From: JABRWC01 sp039961675
Lineage (GTDB): Bacteria > Planctomycetota > Phycisphaerae > UBA1845 > Fen-1342
Reading direction: 5' to 3'
NCBI GenBank assembly: GCA_039961675.1
Contig: JABRWC010000155.1
Location: 1 to 38,418 of the forward strand
DNA: 38,418 nucleotides
Each line of letters opens with the position of its first letter. The first letter of the stretch is position 1. The notes beneath the pieces are model-generated. The model worked only from the letters and a program-made list of their open reading frames with translations. It was not told the origin of the DNA and ran no database searches. Shown in pieces: positions 25,401 through 33,372 of the stretch. The translations under genes and the position numbers were made by a program.

Positions 25401-25923
25401 CCGCATCCACCGCGTACGGCTTCAGCGGGGCGACGTCGCCGTTCACGTCGTCGAACACGAGCAGGTCGGTGCCGAGGTCGAGCTGGATGGCGATGCTGTC
25501 GAAATCCGCCAGCGCGAACTCGAACGTCTGCACCGGCGTCTGGTCGGCCGGCTCGTTCACCTGGAGCGTGGTCGGGTCGCTCGCCTTTAGCCGCAGCGCG
25601 ACGCTGTCATCGAGCGTGGTCCCGACGACGTGCAGCACGCGGCTGCCGTCGATGAACGCCTGGATACCGCCGCCGCGCGCCGCGCCGCCGCCGCGCCGCG
25701 TTGGCAAATGCTGTTCGACGGGAGTTACGCCGTCCCAGGCGGCGCGGCTGAGGGACTGCTGGAAGATTTCGCATGGATCGCTACCGCGAGCCTCGCTCTC
25801 GCGACGATCCGAGGCGAGCGAGGCGGCGCGCGGCTGCGCCGTGCTCGGTCCGCTGGAGATGACGAGGATTGCTGTCAGGCACGCGAAGCGCGCCACGGGA
25901 TGATCGACACGTGCGAAAAACAT
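19411..25923 (-). CDS. giant secreted RTX-like calcium-binding exoprotein with dockerin-like tail
   Basis: About 2170 aa. The signal peptide begins MFFARVDHPVARFACLTAIL. GGAGG 9 nt before ATG 25923 favours this start over an in-frame one 27 bp upstream. Residues about 190-510 are an Ala/Asp-rich helical stretch with alternating motifs (ADNFVLQGDALIATGDAF, LADQIAADADQLIADAEQII). Residues about 540-1495 are an RTX-type beta roll of about 50 paired nonapeptides (GGAGDDKLYGDDGTDLIFGG), many in a variant form with FGN (DVLFGNTGGDRIFGD). Then comes an SdrD-B-like Ig module (GTVFVDRDFDSIADAPLPGVTVYLDNNNNG, residues about 1505-1600, here abbreviated in two pieces), a Cys-rich patch, and a terminal dockerin-like pair (GDLDGDGDVDQADAAILL; DYDGDGAITLADYQLW). 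Probably a calcium-stabilised surface or matrix protein. No type I secretion genes adjoin. Confidence 0.88.
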   Translation of the reverse strand: MFFARVDHPVARFACLTAILVISSGPSTAQPRAASLASDRRESEARGSDPCEIFQQSLSRAAWDGVTPVEQHLPTRRGGGAARGGGIQAFIDGSRVLHVVGTTLDDSVALRLKASDPTTLQVNEPADQTPVQTFEFALADFDSIAIQLDLGTDLLVFDDVNGDVAPLKPYAVDAGDGDDTIVARTGTLTLAQVLSIVATLDTARNLAQQADAIVQLAGATTSLGSGNDVISNSIALLQDAHDDFIIPASDYIADINDQLIRPASDTAVDARDVLIAAAMNLTDTAYNTLVLPAEQMRDDAQQDLVNVALGLVADAQNDLLTQANQVLACADQGLATTDANAFIATVQNLSNQIVQLAESCPPEPNEPPEGADPCPLVQELIDCLELEIDRFVELADICEESGDALADAGDAFAYDAENDLEAEGDQFEIDAENFELVADNFVLQGDALIATGDAFEQQVTAALEGAGDALLNRADAEFVQVASAYDANADAQVRALADQIAADADQLIADAEQIIAAGTYLLDQATRGSAPDCASIQTNNTISGGPGPNILLGSGQNDAITGGGGADLIIGGAGDDKLYGDDGTDLIFGGSGTNEIHGGDGLDILIGGNDKDCIFGDDGLDVVLGRDGADEIEGGAYIDVLLGGDAADNASGGDGIDVILGQAGNDGLKGDACIDVILGGTEDDTIEGGDGQTVSIGQSFSVELGNVLFGGDGDDVMHGQDPNDTGAGIDVMFGGAGDDDMNGANGGDLTIGNFTLKLGNVMFGGTGDDTVASKEGIDVLFGGDGNDQMSSQTGDVLSLSNGDFTLPLGDLIFGGNQNDTIDSDEGSNDPNDPNSPLNDIDVVFGGDGDDTINAYSGGDMVISSFTLKLGNVLFGGADNDTISAEDGIDLVFAADGNDVVQVGNGADISFDNGDFLIEFGDLVFGGGGGDTIHADVPQDPNSGTDDGMDLIFGGDGADKIYAGTGGEIVIAGESFLFGNLLFGGSGDDEITADYQQGDPNNPEEGIDLIFGGPDDDTIKAGPGADVTIGQIPNVFYVNFGNIVFGAEGNDNIDSGDGFDLLFGGPENDTITSHDGIDLVFGGRGDDTIDAADGGIVVIPISGVPTPIPLGNILFGNDDEDDITSAGDVTQIDLLFGNPCDDVIHAGDGLLDLVFGNKGNDHLYTEAGVDLVFGGRGDDLLDCGGGLLDLAFGGRGADEMHGGADIDVLFGNRDGDDIYGDSGTIDLIFGNRENDRVHGGPDIDVVFGGDGGDELFGDDALDLIFGGKKPDILHGGLGIDILFGNTGRDLVYGDDDLDVIFGNKEDDEIYGGGSTDVLFGNTGGDRIFGDAQVDVIFGNDDNDKIFGGSETGIVFGGAGDDLLVGESALDLLFGGQSADRVYGGGGTDLIFGNDDPDTLLGETGVDLVFGNRGNDLIDGGDNADFVFGNSDGDQLLSSGGGDVLFGNNDGDTVNSGGDGSTKDWLFGCRGDDTLNGCNNSDFLWGGRGSDTKHKNDCSGFSFGDPSCSEIRGTVFVDRDFDSIADAPLPGVTVYLDNNNNGALDTGEPSTLSQSDNPDTYPNETGAYAIGGLAAGTYRVRQDLPTGLTQLSPSGAHVVGLGIAQRSEPWDFLDRDNCPPDPNGLSCGKCECPPGYIAQPTSVLNTLECDNTGAPCVTDDDCDCGGTCATHYEVLDCDCVPVVPECRLAGDQDDFAATGDPEDVIVMRPELAAWLARPGGNNSAGHGGQPLPFDVVAQALRWDFGYTFMNLPPVASATLTIHLRASDNAPQNDTLQLQFLAPGPPPNFVASYLLAALDGDGTWVAGDEVTAVLDVTALITSDYLDVFVGDDTGVDYIELCYVPVMNAPGADDPHARPLPADADDADVDGGALPPGAGGLAILPWLGGLEPALSRDRIPPAAPGAAPAPHDIPKNRYISFTPNNGRRKVAFEIIVPPCRRGWVGEPTFVGAGTPDAAWVSFVVNQPVYRVWREEVVHVRGCVIVPEQQYELRAFNVAGLASNPLILNTVTPWGDIVGPFTGQWSPPDGVVDFNDEMAIQQKMAGDPAAPHMTRVDLAPQFVDYLADDQDLLAFYSAQGGQPYPPDFFGITSLEGCTLDDGQPACPQPCGDLDGDGDVDQADAAILLGAMGQHAGEPGFVACADYDGDGAITLADYQLWIECYNGAGGLPLPGQ

Positions 25924-26296
25924 GAGCGACCGCCTCCAAGAACGTGGCACCAGCTTCCGACAACGGGAATCCGGCCTACCCTGATTCCGTGGCCAGGTTG
26001 CGGATTCTCACACTTCGCGGAACGGTGTTTTTCGAAAGCGCTCCCGGTTCGCGGCACAGCGGGGGACTGAGCTCGGCGGGGCGCATCGTTTCGAGGGCGT
26101 CAACGCCCGAACAGACGCGAGACGAAACGAATCAGGATAGCGATGTAAGTGTGTTGAAATAACTGGCTTATGCGTTCGAGCGGGTCGGAGTTCCGATGCG
26201 CGACGCGACGGCCGACGCTAACGCCGGACACCCGCGCTCGGAACCCTGGTACCACCCGCCTCGGATCCGGCCTGAACGCCTCCACCGAAACCGACG
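25924..26296. other. 373-bp gene-free interval
   Basis: Lies between the start of the RTX-like gene and the end of lpxD, both on the minus strand. It must hold the promoter of the giant gene, but I see no convincing -35/-10 pair. A short open stretch near 26100-26170 on the minus strand lacks a ribosome site and family likeness. Confidence 0.4.
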
Positions 26297-27394
26297 CTAC
26301 GGCGAGTTGCCTGGTCGCGCCGCCAGCAGAATGCGCTCCAGCTCCGCCAGCCGGGCCTCCAGCTCCTGGTTCCGCTTCTCCAACTTGCGGACGGTCTGGT
26401 TCAGCTCTGGCAGCCGCATGGCGTAGGCGACCTGGCGCTTCATGTCGCGGATCGGGATCGCGGGCTGGCCCAGATAAGTTTCGCCGGGCGGGACGTTGTT
26501 GATGACGCCGGCCTTTGCGGCCAGAGTGGCGTTGTCGCCGATGCTGACGTGCCCGACGACGCCGACCTGTCCGGCCATGGTGACGTGTTTGCCGACCTCG
26601 ACCGAGCCGGCCAGCCCGACCTGGGCCACGAACAGGCAATCTTCGCCAATGTGCGTTCCGTGACCGATGGCGATGAGGTTGCTGAGCTTTGTCCCGGCGC
26701 CGATGTAGGTCCGCCCGAGCGTGGCCCGGTCAATCGAGCAATTGGCGCCGATTTCGACGTCGTCGCCGATCTCGACGTGGCCGATCTGCGGAATCTTCAC
26801 CCACTTGCCGCTGACGGGCGCGTAGCCCAGTCCATCCTCGCCGATTACGCTGCACGCGTGGATCGTCACGCGGTTTCCGATAATCGTGTCGTCGTAAATC
26901 ACAACGTTCGGATAGAGCAGCAGCCGATCGCCGATCCGACACCGCGGGCCGACGTAACAGCCCGGGTAGATCACGGCGTCGTCGCCGATGACCACGTCCT
27001 CGTCGATGGTTGCGCCCGGGTGGATCGTCGCGTTGCGGCCGATGCGCGCGGTGGGCGAAATGAACGCTGCCGACGCCGGCGCGCACGGTCGCGGGTGCCG
27101 GCGATACCCGTGGAGTTCGACGATCAAGGCCGTGATCGCGGCGTACGGCTCCTCGGTGCGAATCAGGTCCAGGTTCTTCGGCGCCTGTACGTCTGGCCGC
27201 AACACCACTGCGGCGGCGTGCGTTGTCTGTAAGTACTTCTCGTACTTAGGGTTGGAGAGGAACGAAATTTCGCCGTCGCGCGCGTCTTCCAGCGTCGCGA
27301 CGGCGTGAATCATCCGGTCGGCGCGGCCCTCCAGCCGGGGTTTCATCCCCTGCCGCTCAAGCGCGGCACAGAGTTGTTCCAGAGTTTGCGGCAT
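26297..27394 (-). CDS. lpxD: UDP-3-O-acylglucosamine N-acyltransferase
   Basis: A 365-aa enzyme of lipid A synthesis that adds the N-linked acyl chain using acyl-ACP. The N-terminal uridine-binding domain includes GEISFLSNPKYEKYL. From about residue 110 there is a left-handed beta-helix of hexapeptide repeats (ISPTARIGRNATIHPGATI, IGDDAVIYPGCYVG). The catalytic His is at 245 in NLIAIGHGTHIGED, where E. coli has His239 in an IAH context. The C-terminal 40 residues are a coiled coil (LNQTVRKLEKRNQELEARL). Its presence implies lipid A-like material in an outer membrane. No lpxA, lpxC or fabZ adjoins. Confidence 0.94.
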   Translation of the reverse strand: MPQTLEQLCAALERQGMKPRLEGRADRMIHAVATLEDARDGEISFLSNPKYEKYLQTTHAAAVVLRPDVQAPKNLDLIRTEEPYAAITALIVELHGYRRHPRPCAPASAAFISPTARIGRNATIHPGATIDEDVVIGDDAVIYPGCYVGPRCRIGDRLLLYPNVVIYDDTIIGNRVTIHACSVIGEDGLGYAPVSGKWVKIPQIGHVEIGDDVEIGANCSIDRATLGRTYIGAGTKLSNLIAIGHGTHIGEDCLFVAQVGLAGSVEVGKHVTMAGQVGVVGHVSIGDNATLAAKAGVINNVPPGETYLGQPAIPIRDMKRQVAYAMRLPELNQTVRKLEKRNQELEARLAELERILLAARPGNSP

Positions 27395-27403
27395 GTCGCT
27401 CCG

Positions 27404-27421
27404 CGAAGCCCTGCGGCTTCG
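27404..27421. terminator. hairpin between the kinase gene and lpxD
   Basis: CGAAGCC-CTGC-GGCTTCG, a perfect 7-bp stem, 10 bp upstream of the lpxD start on the minus strand. It could end the kinase transcript or act in the lpxD leader. No T-run. Confidence 0.35.
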
Positions 27422-27538
27422 ATGCGCCGGGTGTCGGCGAACCCATGAGTCGATAGTACGCGGCGCGTCGGGAGAATGTCAAAAGCCGTGCGTGGGCAGC
27501 GCCGAAAGTATCGCGCGGGCCGTGTGTGTGGGAGGGGG

Positions 27539-29362
27539 TCACGGTTTACCCTGCTGCTGGCGGTATCGGCGCAGGTCCTTGAGCGCCCCGCGCGTATCGG
27601 CGTGCTCCTCGCCGAGCGTACGGCGCAGCGCCGCGACACGCGCCGACGTGACGGTCTCGGCATCGGGCCAGCGCTGCATGACTTCGTACAGGTGCGCGAG
27701 GTTGTAGCGGGCGATGTCGGTGTACTCGTGGTCGCCGCCCACGCACGTCTCGTGCAGGCGGAGCGCCTCGCGAAGCTGGCGCTCGGCGGCGTCGTAGCGG
27801 CCGAGCGATTGATACGCGAGGCCGAGCGTGCTCCGCACGGGGGCTTCGAGCTGCGCGTCCTGGGGGAACGCGCCGTCGATCGATTCTGCCGCGAGGTCGA
27901 CCAACTCCCCGAAGCTCATCCGCCCGCCGTCGCGTTCGCTGCTGCGCAGGAACAGCCGCGAGTAGAAATCGAACAGCGCGCGATGCATGCGGTTCTCGGT
28001 CTCCGCGATCCGCATCGCCGCGTGTTCCTTTCCGAGCCGCTCCTCGGCGAGCCGTCGTGCGCGGACCGCCTCGACGGCGACCCAGGTCGTTGCGATCGCT
28101 CCGAGCATGAGCGTGAGCGCGGCCGTCGCGGACACTGCGGCCAGCGTGCGATGTCGCCGCACGAGCTGGCGGAGCTGCGAGCGGATCGTCGGAGGCTGGG
28201 CGGCGATCGGCTCGTCCGCGAGGTGCCGGCGGATGTCCGCGGCGAGTTCCGCGGCGGATGCGTAGCGCAGCTCCTTGTGCCGCTCCAGGGCCTTGCGAAA
28301 GATGATCTCGAGGTCGCCGCGAAAGCGCGGATCGACCGACGCGAGCGACGGCGGGTCTTCCCCGCGAACCATCTGCACGACATCCGCCAGCGGCCGACGC
28401 CCCAAGTCATGCGGCGTGCGGCCGGTGAGCAGTTCGAATCCGATCACGCCGAGCGCGTAGACGTCGCAGCGCGTGTCGATCTCATGCGGGTCGCCGCCGA
28501 ACTGCTCCGGGCTCATGTAGGGAATCGTCCCGAGGAGCTGACCGTAGCCGGTGGCGATCGTTGCGGCGTCGGCGTCCGCGAGGCGCGCCACGCCGAAGTC
28601 CAGGATCTTGGGCTGGCCCGCCGGCGCCGGAGCGGCGTCGCGCGTCGCGTCTTCCGGACGGAGCCGAGCGCCGCTCGCGGCGGTGTCATCTGCGTCTACG
28701 ACCAGGATGTTTGCGGGCTTCAGGTCGCGGTGGATGACGCCCTTTTGATGCGCGTGCTGGACCGCGTCGCAAACGGCCGCGAGAAGCTCGAGGCGCCGGC
28801 GAACGTTCAGGCGGCGCTGCTCGACGAACGTCGACAGCGGCGGGCCATCGACCAGCTCCATCGCGAAGTAGGGCAGCTTCCCGAACGGCGTGTCCGCGGC
28901 GCCGGCGTCGTATATTTGCGCGATGCCTGGGTGTGCCAGACGGGCGACGAGCTGCGCCTCCAGTTCAAACCGGCGCAGCAGCTCCGGGCTGCCCAGGCCG
29001 GCCCGCAGCACTTTCAGCGCTACGTCCCGCCGCGGTTGTTGCTGCCGCGCCCGGTACACAACTCCCATCGCGCCCTCGCCGAGCGCGCCGAGCAACTCGT
29101 AGCGGCCGATGCGCGTGCCGACGGGCAAGGCTGGCGACGCGGCCGACGAGGCACCATCGACCCACTCCAACCTGTGCACCGGCGGGCGGTCGAGCAGCGC
29201 ATCCGTATGTTGCTCGGACGTGAGCAGCGCTTCGACTTCGGACGCCAGCGACTCGTCGGCGGATTGCTGGGCGAGGTACGCGGCGCGCACATCCGCCGGC
29301 ATTCGTCGGGCGACCGCAAAAAGCTCGCTGATCCGCCGGTAGCGCTCACGGTCCATGGGCAT
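27539..29362 (-). CDS. membrane-anchored Ser/Thr protein kinase with TPR tail
   Basis: About 607 aa. After a short helical N-terminal region (RYRRISELFAVARRMPADVRAA, cut here), a full kinase domain follows: glycine loop LGEGAMGVVYRAR, VALKVL Lys, catalytic loop VIHRDLKPANIL, DFGVA, and GTIPYMSPEQFGG. A transmembrane helix (AALTLMLGAIATTWVAV) comes next, then an extracytoplasmic part with TPR-like units (STLGLAYQSLGRYDAAERQL, YNLAHLYEVMQRWPDAE). ATG 29362 and ATG 29356 are both possible. The start overlaps the end of the ECF sigma gene, so translation is probably coupled. In planctomycetes such sigma-kinase pairs are common, with the kinase thought to control the sigma factor. Confidence 0.92.
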   Translation of the reverse strand: MPMDRERYRRISELFAVARRMPADVRAAYLAQQSADESLASEVEALLTSEQHTDALLDRPPVHRLEWVDGASSAASPALPVGTRIGRYELLGALGEGAMGVVYRARQQQPRRDVALKVLRAGLGSPELLRRFELEAQLVARLAHPGIAQIYDAGAADTPFGKLPYFAMELVDGPPLSTFVEQRRLNVRRRLELLAAVCDAVQHAHQKGVIHRDLKPANILVVDADDTAASGARLRPEDATRDAAPAPAGQPKILDFGVARLADADAATIATGYGQLLGTIPYMSPEQFGGDPHEIDTRCDVYALGVIGFELLTGRTPHDLGRRPLADVVQMVRGEDPPSLASVDPRFRGDLEIIFRKALERHKELRYASAAELAADIRRHLADEPIAAQPPTIRSQLRQLVRRHRTLAAVSATAALTLMLGAIATTWVAVEAVRARRLAEERLGKEHAAMRIAETENRMHRALFDFYSRLFLRSSERDGGRMSFGELVDLAAESIDGAFPQDAQLEAPVRSTLGLAYQSLGRYDAAERQLREALRLHETCVGGDHEYTDIARYNLAHLYEVMQRWPDAETVTSARVAALRRTLGEEHADTRGALKDLRRYRQQQGKP

Positions 29363-29930
29363 CGCCGCGGTTAAGTTGCAGCTGGAGCCAGGCCCGCGCC
29401 ATCGCCCAGTCGTCCTCAACGGTGGTCTCGGAGACACCCAGGGCAGAAGCAGTCTCGGCGATCGTAAGCCCGCCGAAGAAGCGCAGCTCCACGATCTGGG
29501 CGTGCCGCTCGTGCAGCGCGGCGAGCTGCTCCAACAACTCGTCCAGCGCGAGCAGTTCGAGGTTCGGCCCCGGCAACTCGGGATCGACGCCGGCCAGCGT
29601 AATCCGCTGCCATGAGCCGGCGCGTTTTTCGGCCCGGTGGGCGCGGGCGTGGTCCACCAGCACGCGTCGCATGGCGCGGGCGGCGGCGCGGAAGAAGTGG
29701 GCGCGGTCGCGCCATTCCACTTGGGAGGCGTCGATCAGCCGCAGATAGGCCTCGTGTACCAGCGCTGTCGGTTGCAGGGTGTGATCGGCGCGCTCGCTCC
29801 TCAGGTATGCCGCCGCGAGCCGGCGCAGCTCTTCGTAAATCTGGGGCGCCAGTTGCTCGGCGGCGCTCACGTCGCCGGATTGTGCCCGCGTCAAGAGGTT
29901 CGTCGTTTGCGCCCGGTTTGCGGCCGACAT
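29346..29930 (-). CDS. ECF-type RNA polymerase sigma factor
   Basis: A 194-aa sigma factor with regions 2 and 4 only. Region 2: LAAAYLRSERADHTLQPTAL, VHEAYLRLIDASQVEWRDRAHFF, RAAARAMRRVLVDHARA. Region 4: VELRFFGGLTIAETASALGVSETTVEDDWAMARAWL. The TLQPTALVHEAYLRL and FFRAAARAMR motifs are those of the sigma group annotated as TIGR02999, often found with Ser/Thr kinases. Its stop lies inside the kinase gene, and it is the first gene of the pair. No anti-sigma gene is seen. Confidence 0.92.
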   Translation of the reverse strand: MSAANRAQTTNLLTRAQSGDVSAAEQLAPQIYEELRRLAAAYLRSERADHTLQPTALVHEAYLRLIDASQVEWRDRAHFFRAAARAMRRVLVDHARAHRAEKRAGSWQRITLAGVDPELPGPNLELLALDELLEQLAALHERHAQIVELRFFGGLTIAETASALGVSETTVEDDWAMARAWLQLQLNRGDAHGP

Positions 29931-30119
29931 GACCCGCTCCCCGCGCGTGGCGGCAGCAGAAATCTCCGGGGACTTCCGCCGGAGAACACGCTACTGATTG
30001 TGGCGGTGTTCGACGCGCCGGGAGGCGGCCACGTGCGTGAGGGGGCCGGCCCGACCGGCGCGATCAGTACGCCAAGTGTGACCCTTGGTTCACATTGTAC
30101 CCTGAACTGAGGATTCGGC

Positions 30120-33100
30120 ATGTGCACGACACTGCTTCTTGTAGCTCGACGGCTCGGGCTGGTGCTTGCGCTCGCGGCGGCGTCGAGCGCCGCGGCCGGA
30201 ATCTGGATCGAGCAGGGCGACGCCCCATCCACGATGCCGGGGCAGGCCACCGGCGGCACGGGCCCACTGATGCACATCCAGGGCCAGCTTCAGTCGCACT
30301 TCGACGTGGACGTGTTCTGCATCCAGATCGTCGATCCGTGGGCGTTCATGGCCTCGACCCTGGGCGGCGCAGCGTTCGACACGCAGCTTTTCCTGTTCGA
30401 ACCCGGCGGAATGGGCATCACGCACAACGACAACGCCTCCCCGGTCGATCCGCAGTCGATGATCACCGGACAGTTCGTGCCCGTTCCCGGCGTCTATGCG
30501 ATCGCAATCAGCGCGTTCAATCGCGACGCCGTAAACACCAACGTTCTTCCGATCTGGGAAGACGCCCCGTTCGACATCGAACGCCCGCCGGACGGTCCGG
30601 GCGCGCCCGGACCGCTGGCTTCGTGGATCGGCGCGGGAGTCGCTTGGGGCAATTACCAGATCGAGCTGTTCGGCTGCGAGTTCTGGGGTCCGCCATGTAC
30701 ACCGGTTGTGATCGTGGCGCAGCCGCAGAGCCAGGACATCCAGGAAGGCGAGCCGTTCTCGCTCAGCGTCGTCGCGGTCGGCACGCCGCCGATCACCTAC
30801 CAGTGGTACTATGCGGGCCAGCCGATTCCAGGCGCGAATGGTCCGATCTACAGCATCTTGAGCGCCGGCCCCGGGGACGTCGGCCGGTACTACGTGACCG
30901 CGACCAACCCGTGCGGCTTCGACCGCAGCCGGCGGGCGCGTGTGCGCGTGTTCCGGCCGGGCGAGCCGCCCCCCGCGCCGTACTGCTGCTGGGTCCCGGA
31001 AGTCTGGCAGGAACCCGATTTCTACTTGAACGTCGACGAAAACCAGGACGGCGTGGACGACGTGTTTGAGGTCGATCCGCAGGTGCAGCACCGCGCCCTG
31101 GTTCTCTGGTGGCGCTGCCCGAGCGACGAGGACGTCGCGGCGATCACGTCGATGAGCGAGGAGATCACGCTCCTGCACGCGTTCTGCACGATTAGTGTTA
31201 CGGCGCTGGGTGGCATCGATTACGCGCGCGCTGCGGCAATTCGAGAGATGGAGGGCGTTGTGGCGGTGCAAGTCAGCCGCGTGCTGGAAGCGTCGCTGGA
31301 TACGAGCGTGCAGGCGATCCGCGTCGCGAGCGGGTTCTACTCGCCGGACACAGTGAATGATCTTTTCCCCTGGCTGACCGGCGCGAGCGTCAACATCGCC
31401 ATCTTCGACACTGGCGTGGACGACCCCGGCGGGCCGGGCGTGACGCACACCTCGCTTCCGGCGGCGATCTTCGGCTACAACTCCGTGCCCGACGTGGGCG
31501 TCGTGGGAAACCCCGACGACGACCATTTCCACGGCACGCACGTGGCCAGCATCGCACTCGGTCGCGGCATCGCGGCTGCGTTTGGACCCCCGCTCGGCGG
31601 TCCCGGCGTGCTCTCCCCGGGCGTGGCGTCCGGCGCGAATCTCGAAGACTACAAGGTGCTGGACTCGGACGGCATGGGCGAAGAGTGGAAGATCATGCGC
31701 GCAACGGAGGTCGCGCTGCGCAGGGACGAGGCCGACGTCTTCAACTTCAGCCTCGGCGCCGCGATGCGCTCGGACGGCAACGACGCGTTCAGCCAGCTCA
31801 TCAACCGGTCTGTGGAGCTGGGCGTTACGGTCGTCGCCGCCGCTGGGAACAACTTCCCGGGCCAGGTCGGCTGGGCGCCGGCCGCCGCGGCGCGGGCGAT
31901 CACCGTGGCCGCGGCGAACAACATGGAAACGCCCGATCGCACGGACGACGCGATCGCAGGCTACAGCGCCGCGGGCCCGCGGCTGGAAGACTCAGACGCG
32001 GACCTGCGTGATGAGTTGAAGCCCGAGGTGACCGCGCCGGGAAGCGTCATCACCGGCGCGCTGCTCGACACGCCCGACGGCACGCTAACCATCTCCGGCA
32101 CGTCAATGGCGACGCCGCACGTCGCCGGCGTGGCGGCGCTGTTGATCGAAGCCATGCCGTCCATCAATGCCGGCTCGGTCAAGCAGGGCATCCTCGAGAC
32201 CGCCGAACCGCGCGGCGGGGCGTCCTGGCCGGCGCGCGACCCGTTGTGGAACGACCGCTGGGGCTTCGGCTACGTCGACGCGTACGCGTTGCTGGATCTG
32301 CTCTATACCTGCCAGCCGGCCGACCTGCGCTTCGACACGGTGACGTCGAGCGACCCGTGGAATCCGTGGGAGTCGCCCGAGATTGGGATCGACCCGGACC
32401 CGCCGATCGTCGGCGAGGAGAACCGCATCATCGTGAACATCTACAACGCCGGCCCCGGAGACGCGAGCGACGTACTGGTCGAGTTCGGCGTGTACACGTT
32501 CACGGGTGCGAGTCCGACTTACAACCACATCGCCACGGTCCCGGTCGCGTCGATCCCGCGCTACACCTGGGCCGTCGTCGAGACGCCCTGGTGGCCGCCA
32601 CAGCGAGGCAAGCAGTGCCTGCAGGTGGAGATCGGCTACCTGTGCGACGGCAACTTCAGCAACAACAAAGCGCGGCGGAACATCAACGAGACGCGCTCGC
32701 CGGCGTATTTCGAGGCCCGCAACCTGTTCTTCGACGCGCCGACTGAGATCACGTTCGTACGTCTGAACGACAACCCGGACTGGGAGCTCCAGATCACGCC
32801 GCCGAGCGTGACGATGAACCTCGACGATCCGCCGCAGATCATCGAGGCGCTGCCTATACCGGCGTTCGGAACGCCGGCGGGCACGGTCGAGCGCATCCGG
32901 GTCGGCGCGTACGCCAACGGCCTGCTGCTGGGCGGGGTGACCATCGACGCCGTGATGCGCGATTGCAACGGCAACGGCTACGAGGACTGGTTCGACATCC
33001 GCGACGGGCGGAGCACCGATCTCAACGGCAACGGCATTCCGGACGACTGCGAGTGCTGGGGCGATCTGGACCTCGACGGGGTGATCGGCCTGGCGGACCT

Positions 33101-33233
33101 GTCGGCGCTGCTCACGAACTTCGGTCTCTCCGGCGGCATGTTCTACGCCCAGGGCGATCTCGACGGTGACGGCGACGTGGACCTGGCCGACCTGTCGCGA
33201 CTGCTGGAAAGCTACGGCGCGACGTGTCCGTGA
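30120..33233 (+). CDS. secreted subtilisin-like protease with calcium-repeat tail
   Basis: A 1037-aa exoprotein with signal peptide LGLVLALAAASSAAAGIW. Residues 30-190 resemble a pre-peptidase beta domain (HFDVDVFCIQI, DTQLFLFEPGG). Residues about 200-285 are Ig-like (PVVIVAQPQSQDIQEGEPF, YQWYYAGQPI). The S8 catalytic set is complete: Asp430 (IAIFDTGVDD), His471 (HFHGTHVAS), Asn577 (AAAGNN) and Ser662 (SGTSMATPHVAG). A CARDB-like domain follows (VGEENRIIVNIYNAGPGDAS). The end has NGNGYEDWFDI, NGNGIPDDCECWG and two dockerin-like loops (DLDLDGVIGLADLSALLTNF, DLDGDGDVDLADLSRLLESY). GAGG lies before ATG 30120. Its convergent neighbour ends in a closely similar tail. Confidence 0.93.
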   Translation: MCTTLLLVARRLGLVLALAAASSAAAGIWIEQGDAPSTMPGQATGGTGPLMHIQGQLQSHFDVDVFCIQIVDPWAFMASTLGGAAFDTQLFLFEPGGMGITHNDNASPVDPQSMITGQFVPVPGVYAIAISAFNRDAVNTNVLPIWEDAPFDIERPPDGPGAPGPLASWIGAGVAWGNYQIELFGCEFWGPPCTPVVIVAQPQSQDIQEGEPFSLSVVAVGTPPITYQWYYAGQPIPGANGPIYSILSAGPGDVGRYYVTATNPCGFDRSRRARVRVFRPGEPPPAPYCCWVPEVWQEPDFYLNVDENQDGVDDVFEVDPQVQHRALVLWWRCPSDEDVAAITSMSEEITLLHAFCTISVTALGGIDYARAAAIREMEGVVAVQVSRVLEASLDTSVQAIRVASGFYSPDTVNDLFPWLTGASVNIAIFDTGVDDPGGPGVTHTSLPAAIFGYNSVPDVGVVGNPDDDHFHGTHVASIALGRGIAAAFGPPLGGPGVLSPGVASGANLEDYKVLDSDGMGEEWKIMRATEVALRRDEADVFNFSLGAAMRSDGNDAFSQLINRSVELGVTVVAAAGNNFPGQVGWAPAAAARAITVAAANNMETPDRTDDAIAGYSAAGPRLEDSDADLRDELKPEVTAPGSVITGALLDTPDGTLTISGTSMATPHVAGVAALLIEAMPSINAGSVKQGILETAEPRGGASWPARDPLWNDRWGFGYVDAYALLDLLYTCQPADLRFDTVTSSDPWNPWESPEIGIDPDPPIVGEENRIIVNIYNAGPGDASDVLVEFGVYTFTGASPTYNHIATVPVASIPRYTWAVVETPWWPPQRGKQCLQVEIGYLCDGNFSNNKARRNINETRSPAYFEARNLFFDAPTEITFVRLNDNPDWELQITPPSVTMNLDDPPQIIEALPIPAFGTPAGTVERIRVGAYANGLLLGGVTIDAVMRDCNGNGYEDWFDIRDGRSTDLNGNGIPDDCECWGDLDLDGVIGLADLSALLTNFGLSGGMFYAQGDLDGDGDVDLADLSRLLESYGATCP

Positions 33234-33257
33234 AGCACTCACGGTGGGCAGCGCCGC

Positions 33258-33331
33258 ATCCAATCCCAAAGCGCAAGCGCGAGGATGCGAGGGGATCGCC
33301 CCTCGTCCCTCGCTTGTGCTTTGGGCTGGAT
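33258..33331. terminator. 74-nt hairpin between convergent genes
   Basis: The arms are imperfect inverted repeats: ATCCAATCCCAAAGCGCAAG at the start against CTTGTGCTTTGGGCTGGAT at the end, and an inner GCGAGGGG-ATCG-CCCCTCG. It lies between the stops of the subtilase (33233) and the deiminase (33373), so a bidirectional terminator is likely. Its CAAAGCGCAAGCG text also suggests a member of a dispersed REP family. Confidence 0.65.
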
Positions 33332-33372
33332 GGGTGGGGTGCGCGCGAGAACCGAGGTCGCGCCCGCGCCGC

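Noticed and set aside
20203..25590. A 1795-codon plus-strand open frame opposite the RTX-like gene
   Set aside because: It mirrors the GC-biased repeats of the minus-strand gene, gives a low-complexity Val/Ala/Glu/Asp product, and lacks a ribosome site or family likeness.
27476..29374. Long plus-strand frame opposite the Ser/Thr kinase gene
   Set aside because: It is antisense to a gene with a complete set of kinase motifs and codes for an Arg/Val-rich product without recognisable domains.
30072..30095. CRP-like site TGTGA-N8-TCACA before the subtilase
   Set aside because: The half-sites fit, but the spacer is 8 rather than 6 bp and no CRP-type regulator is in the window.
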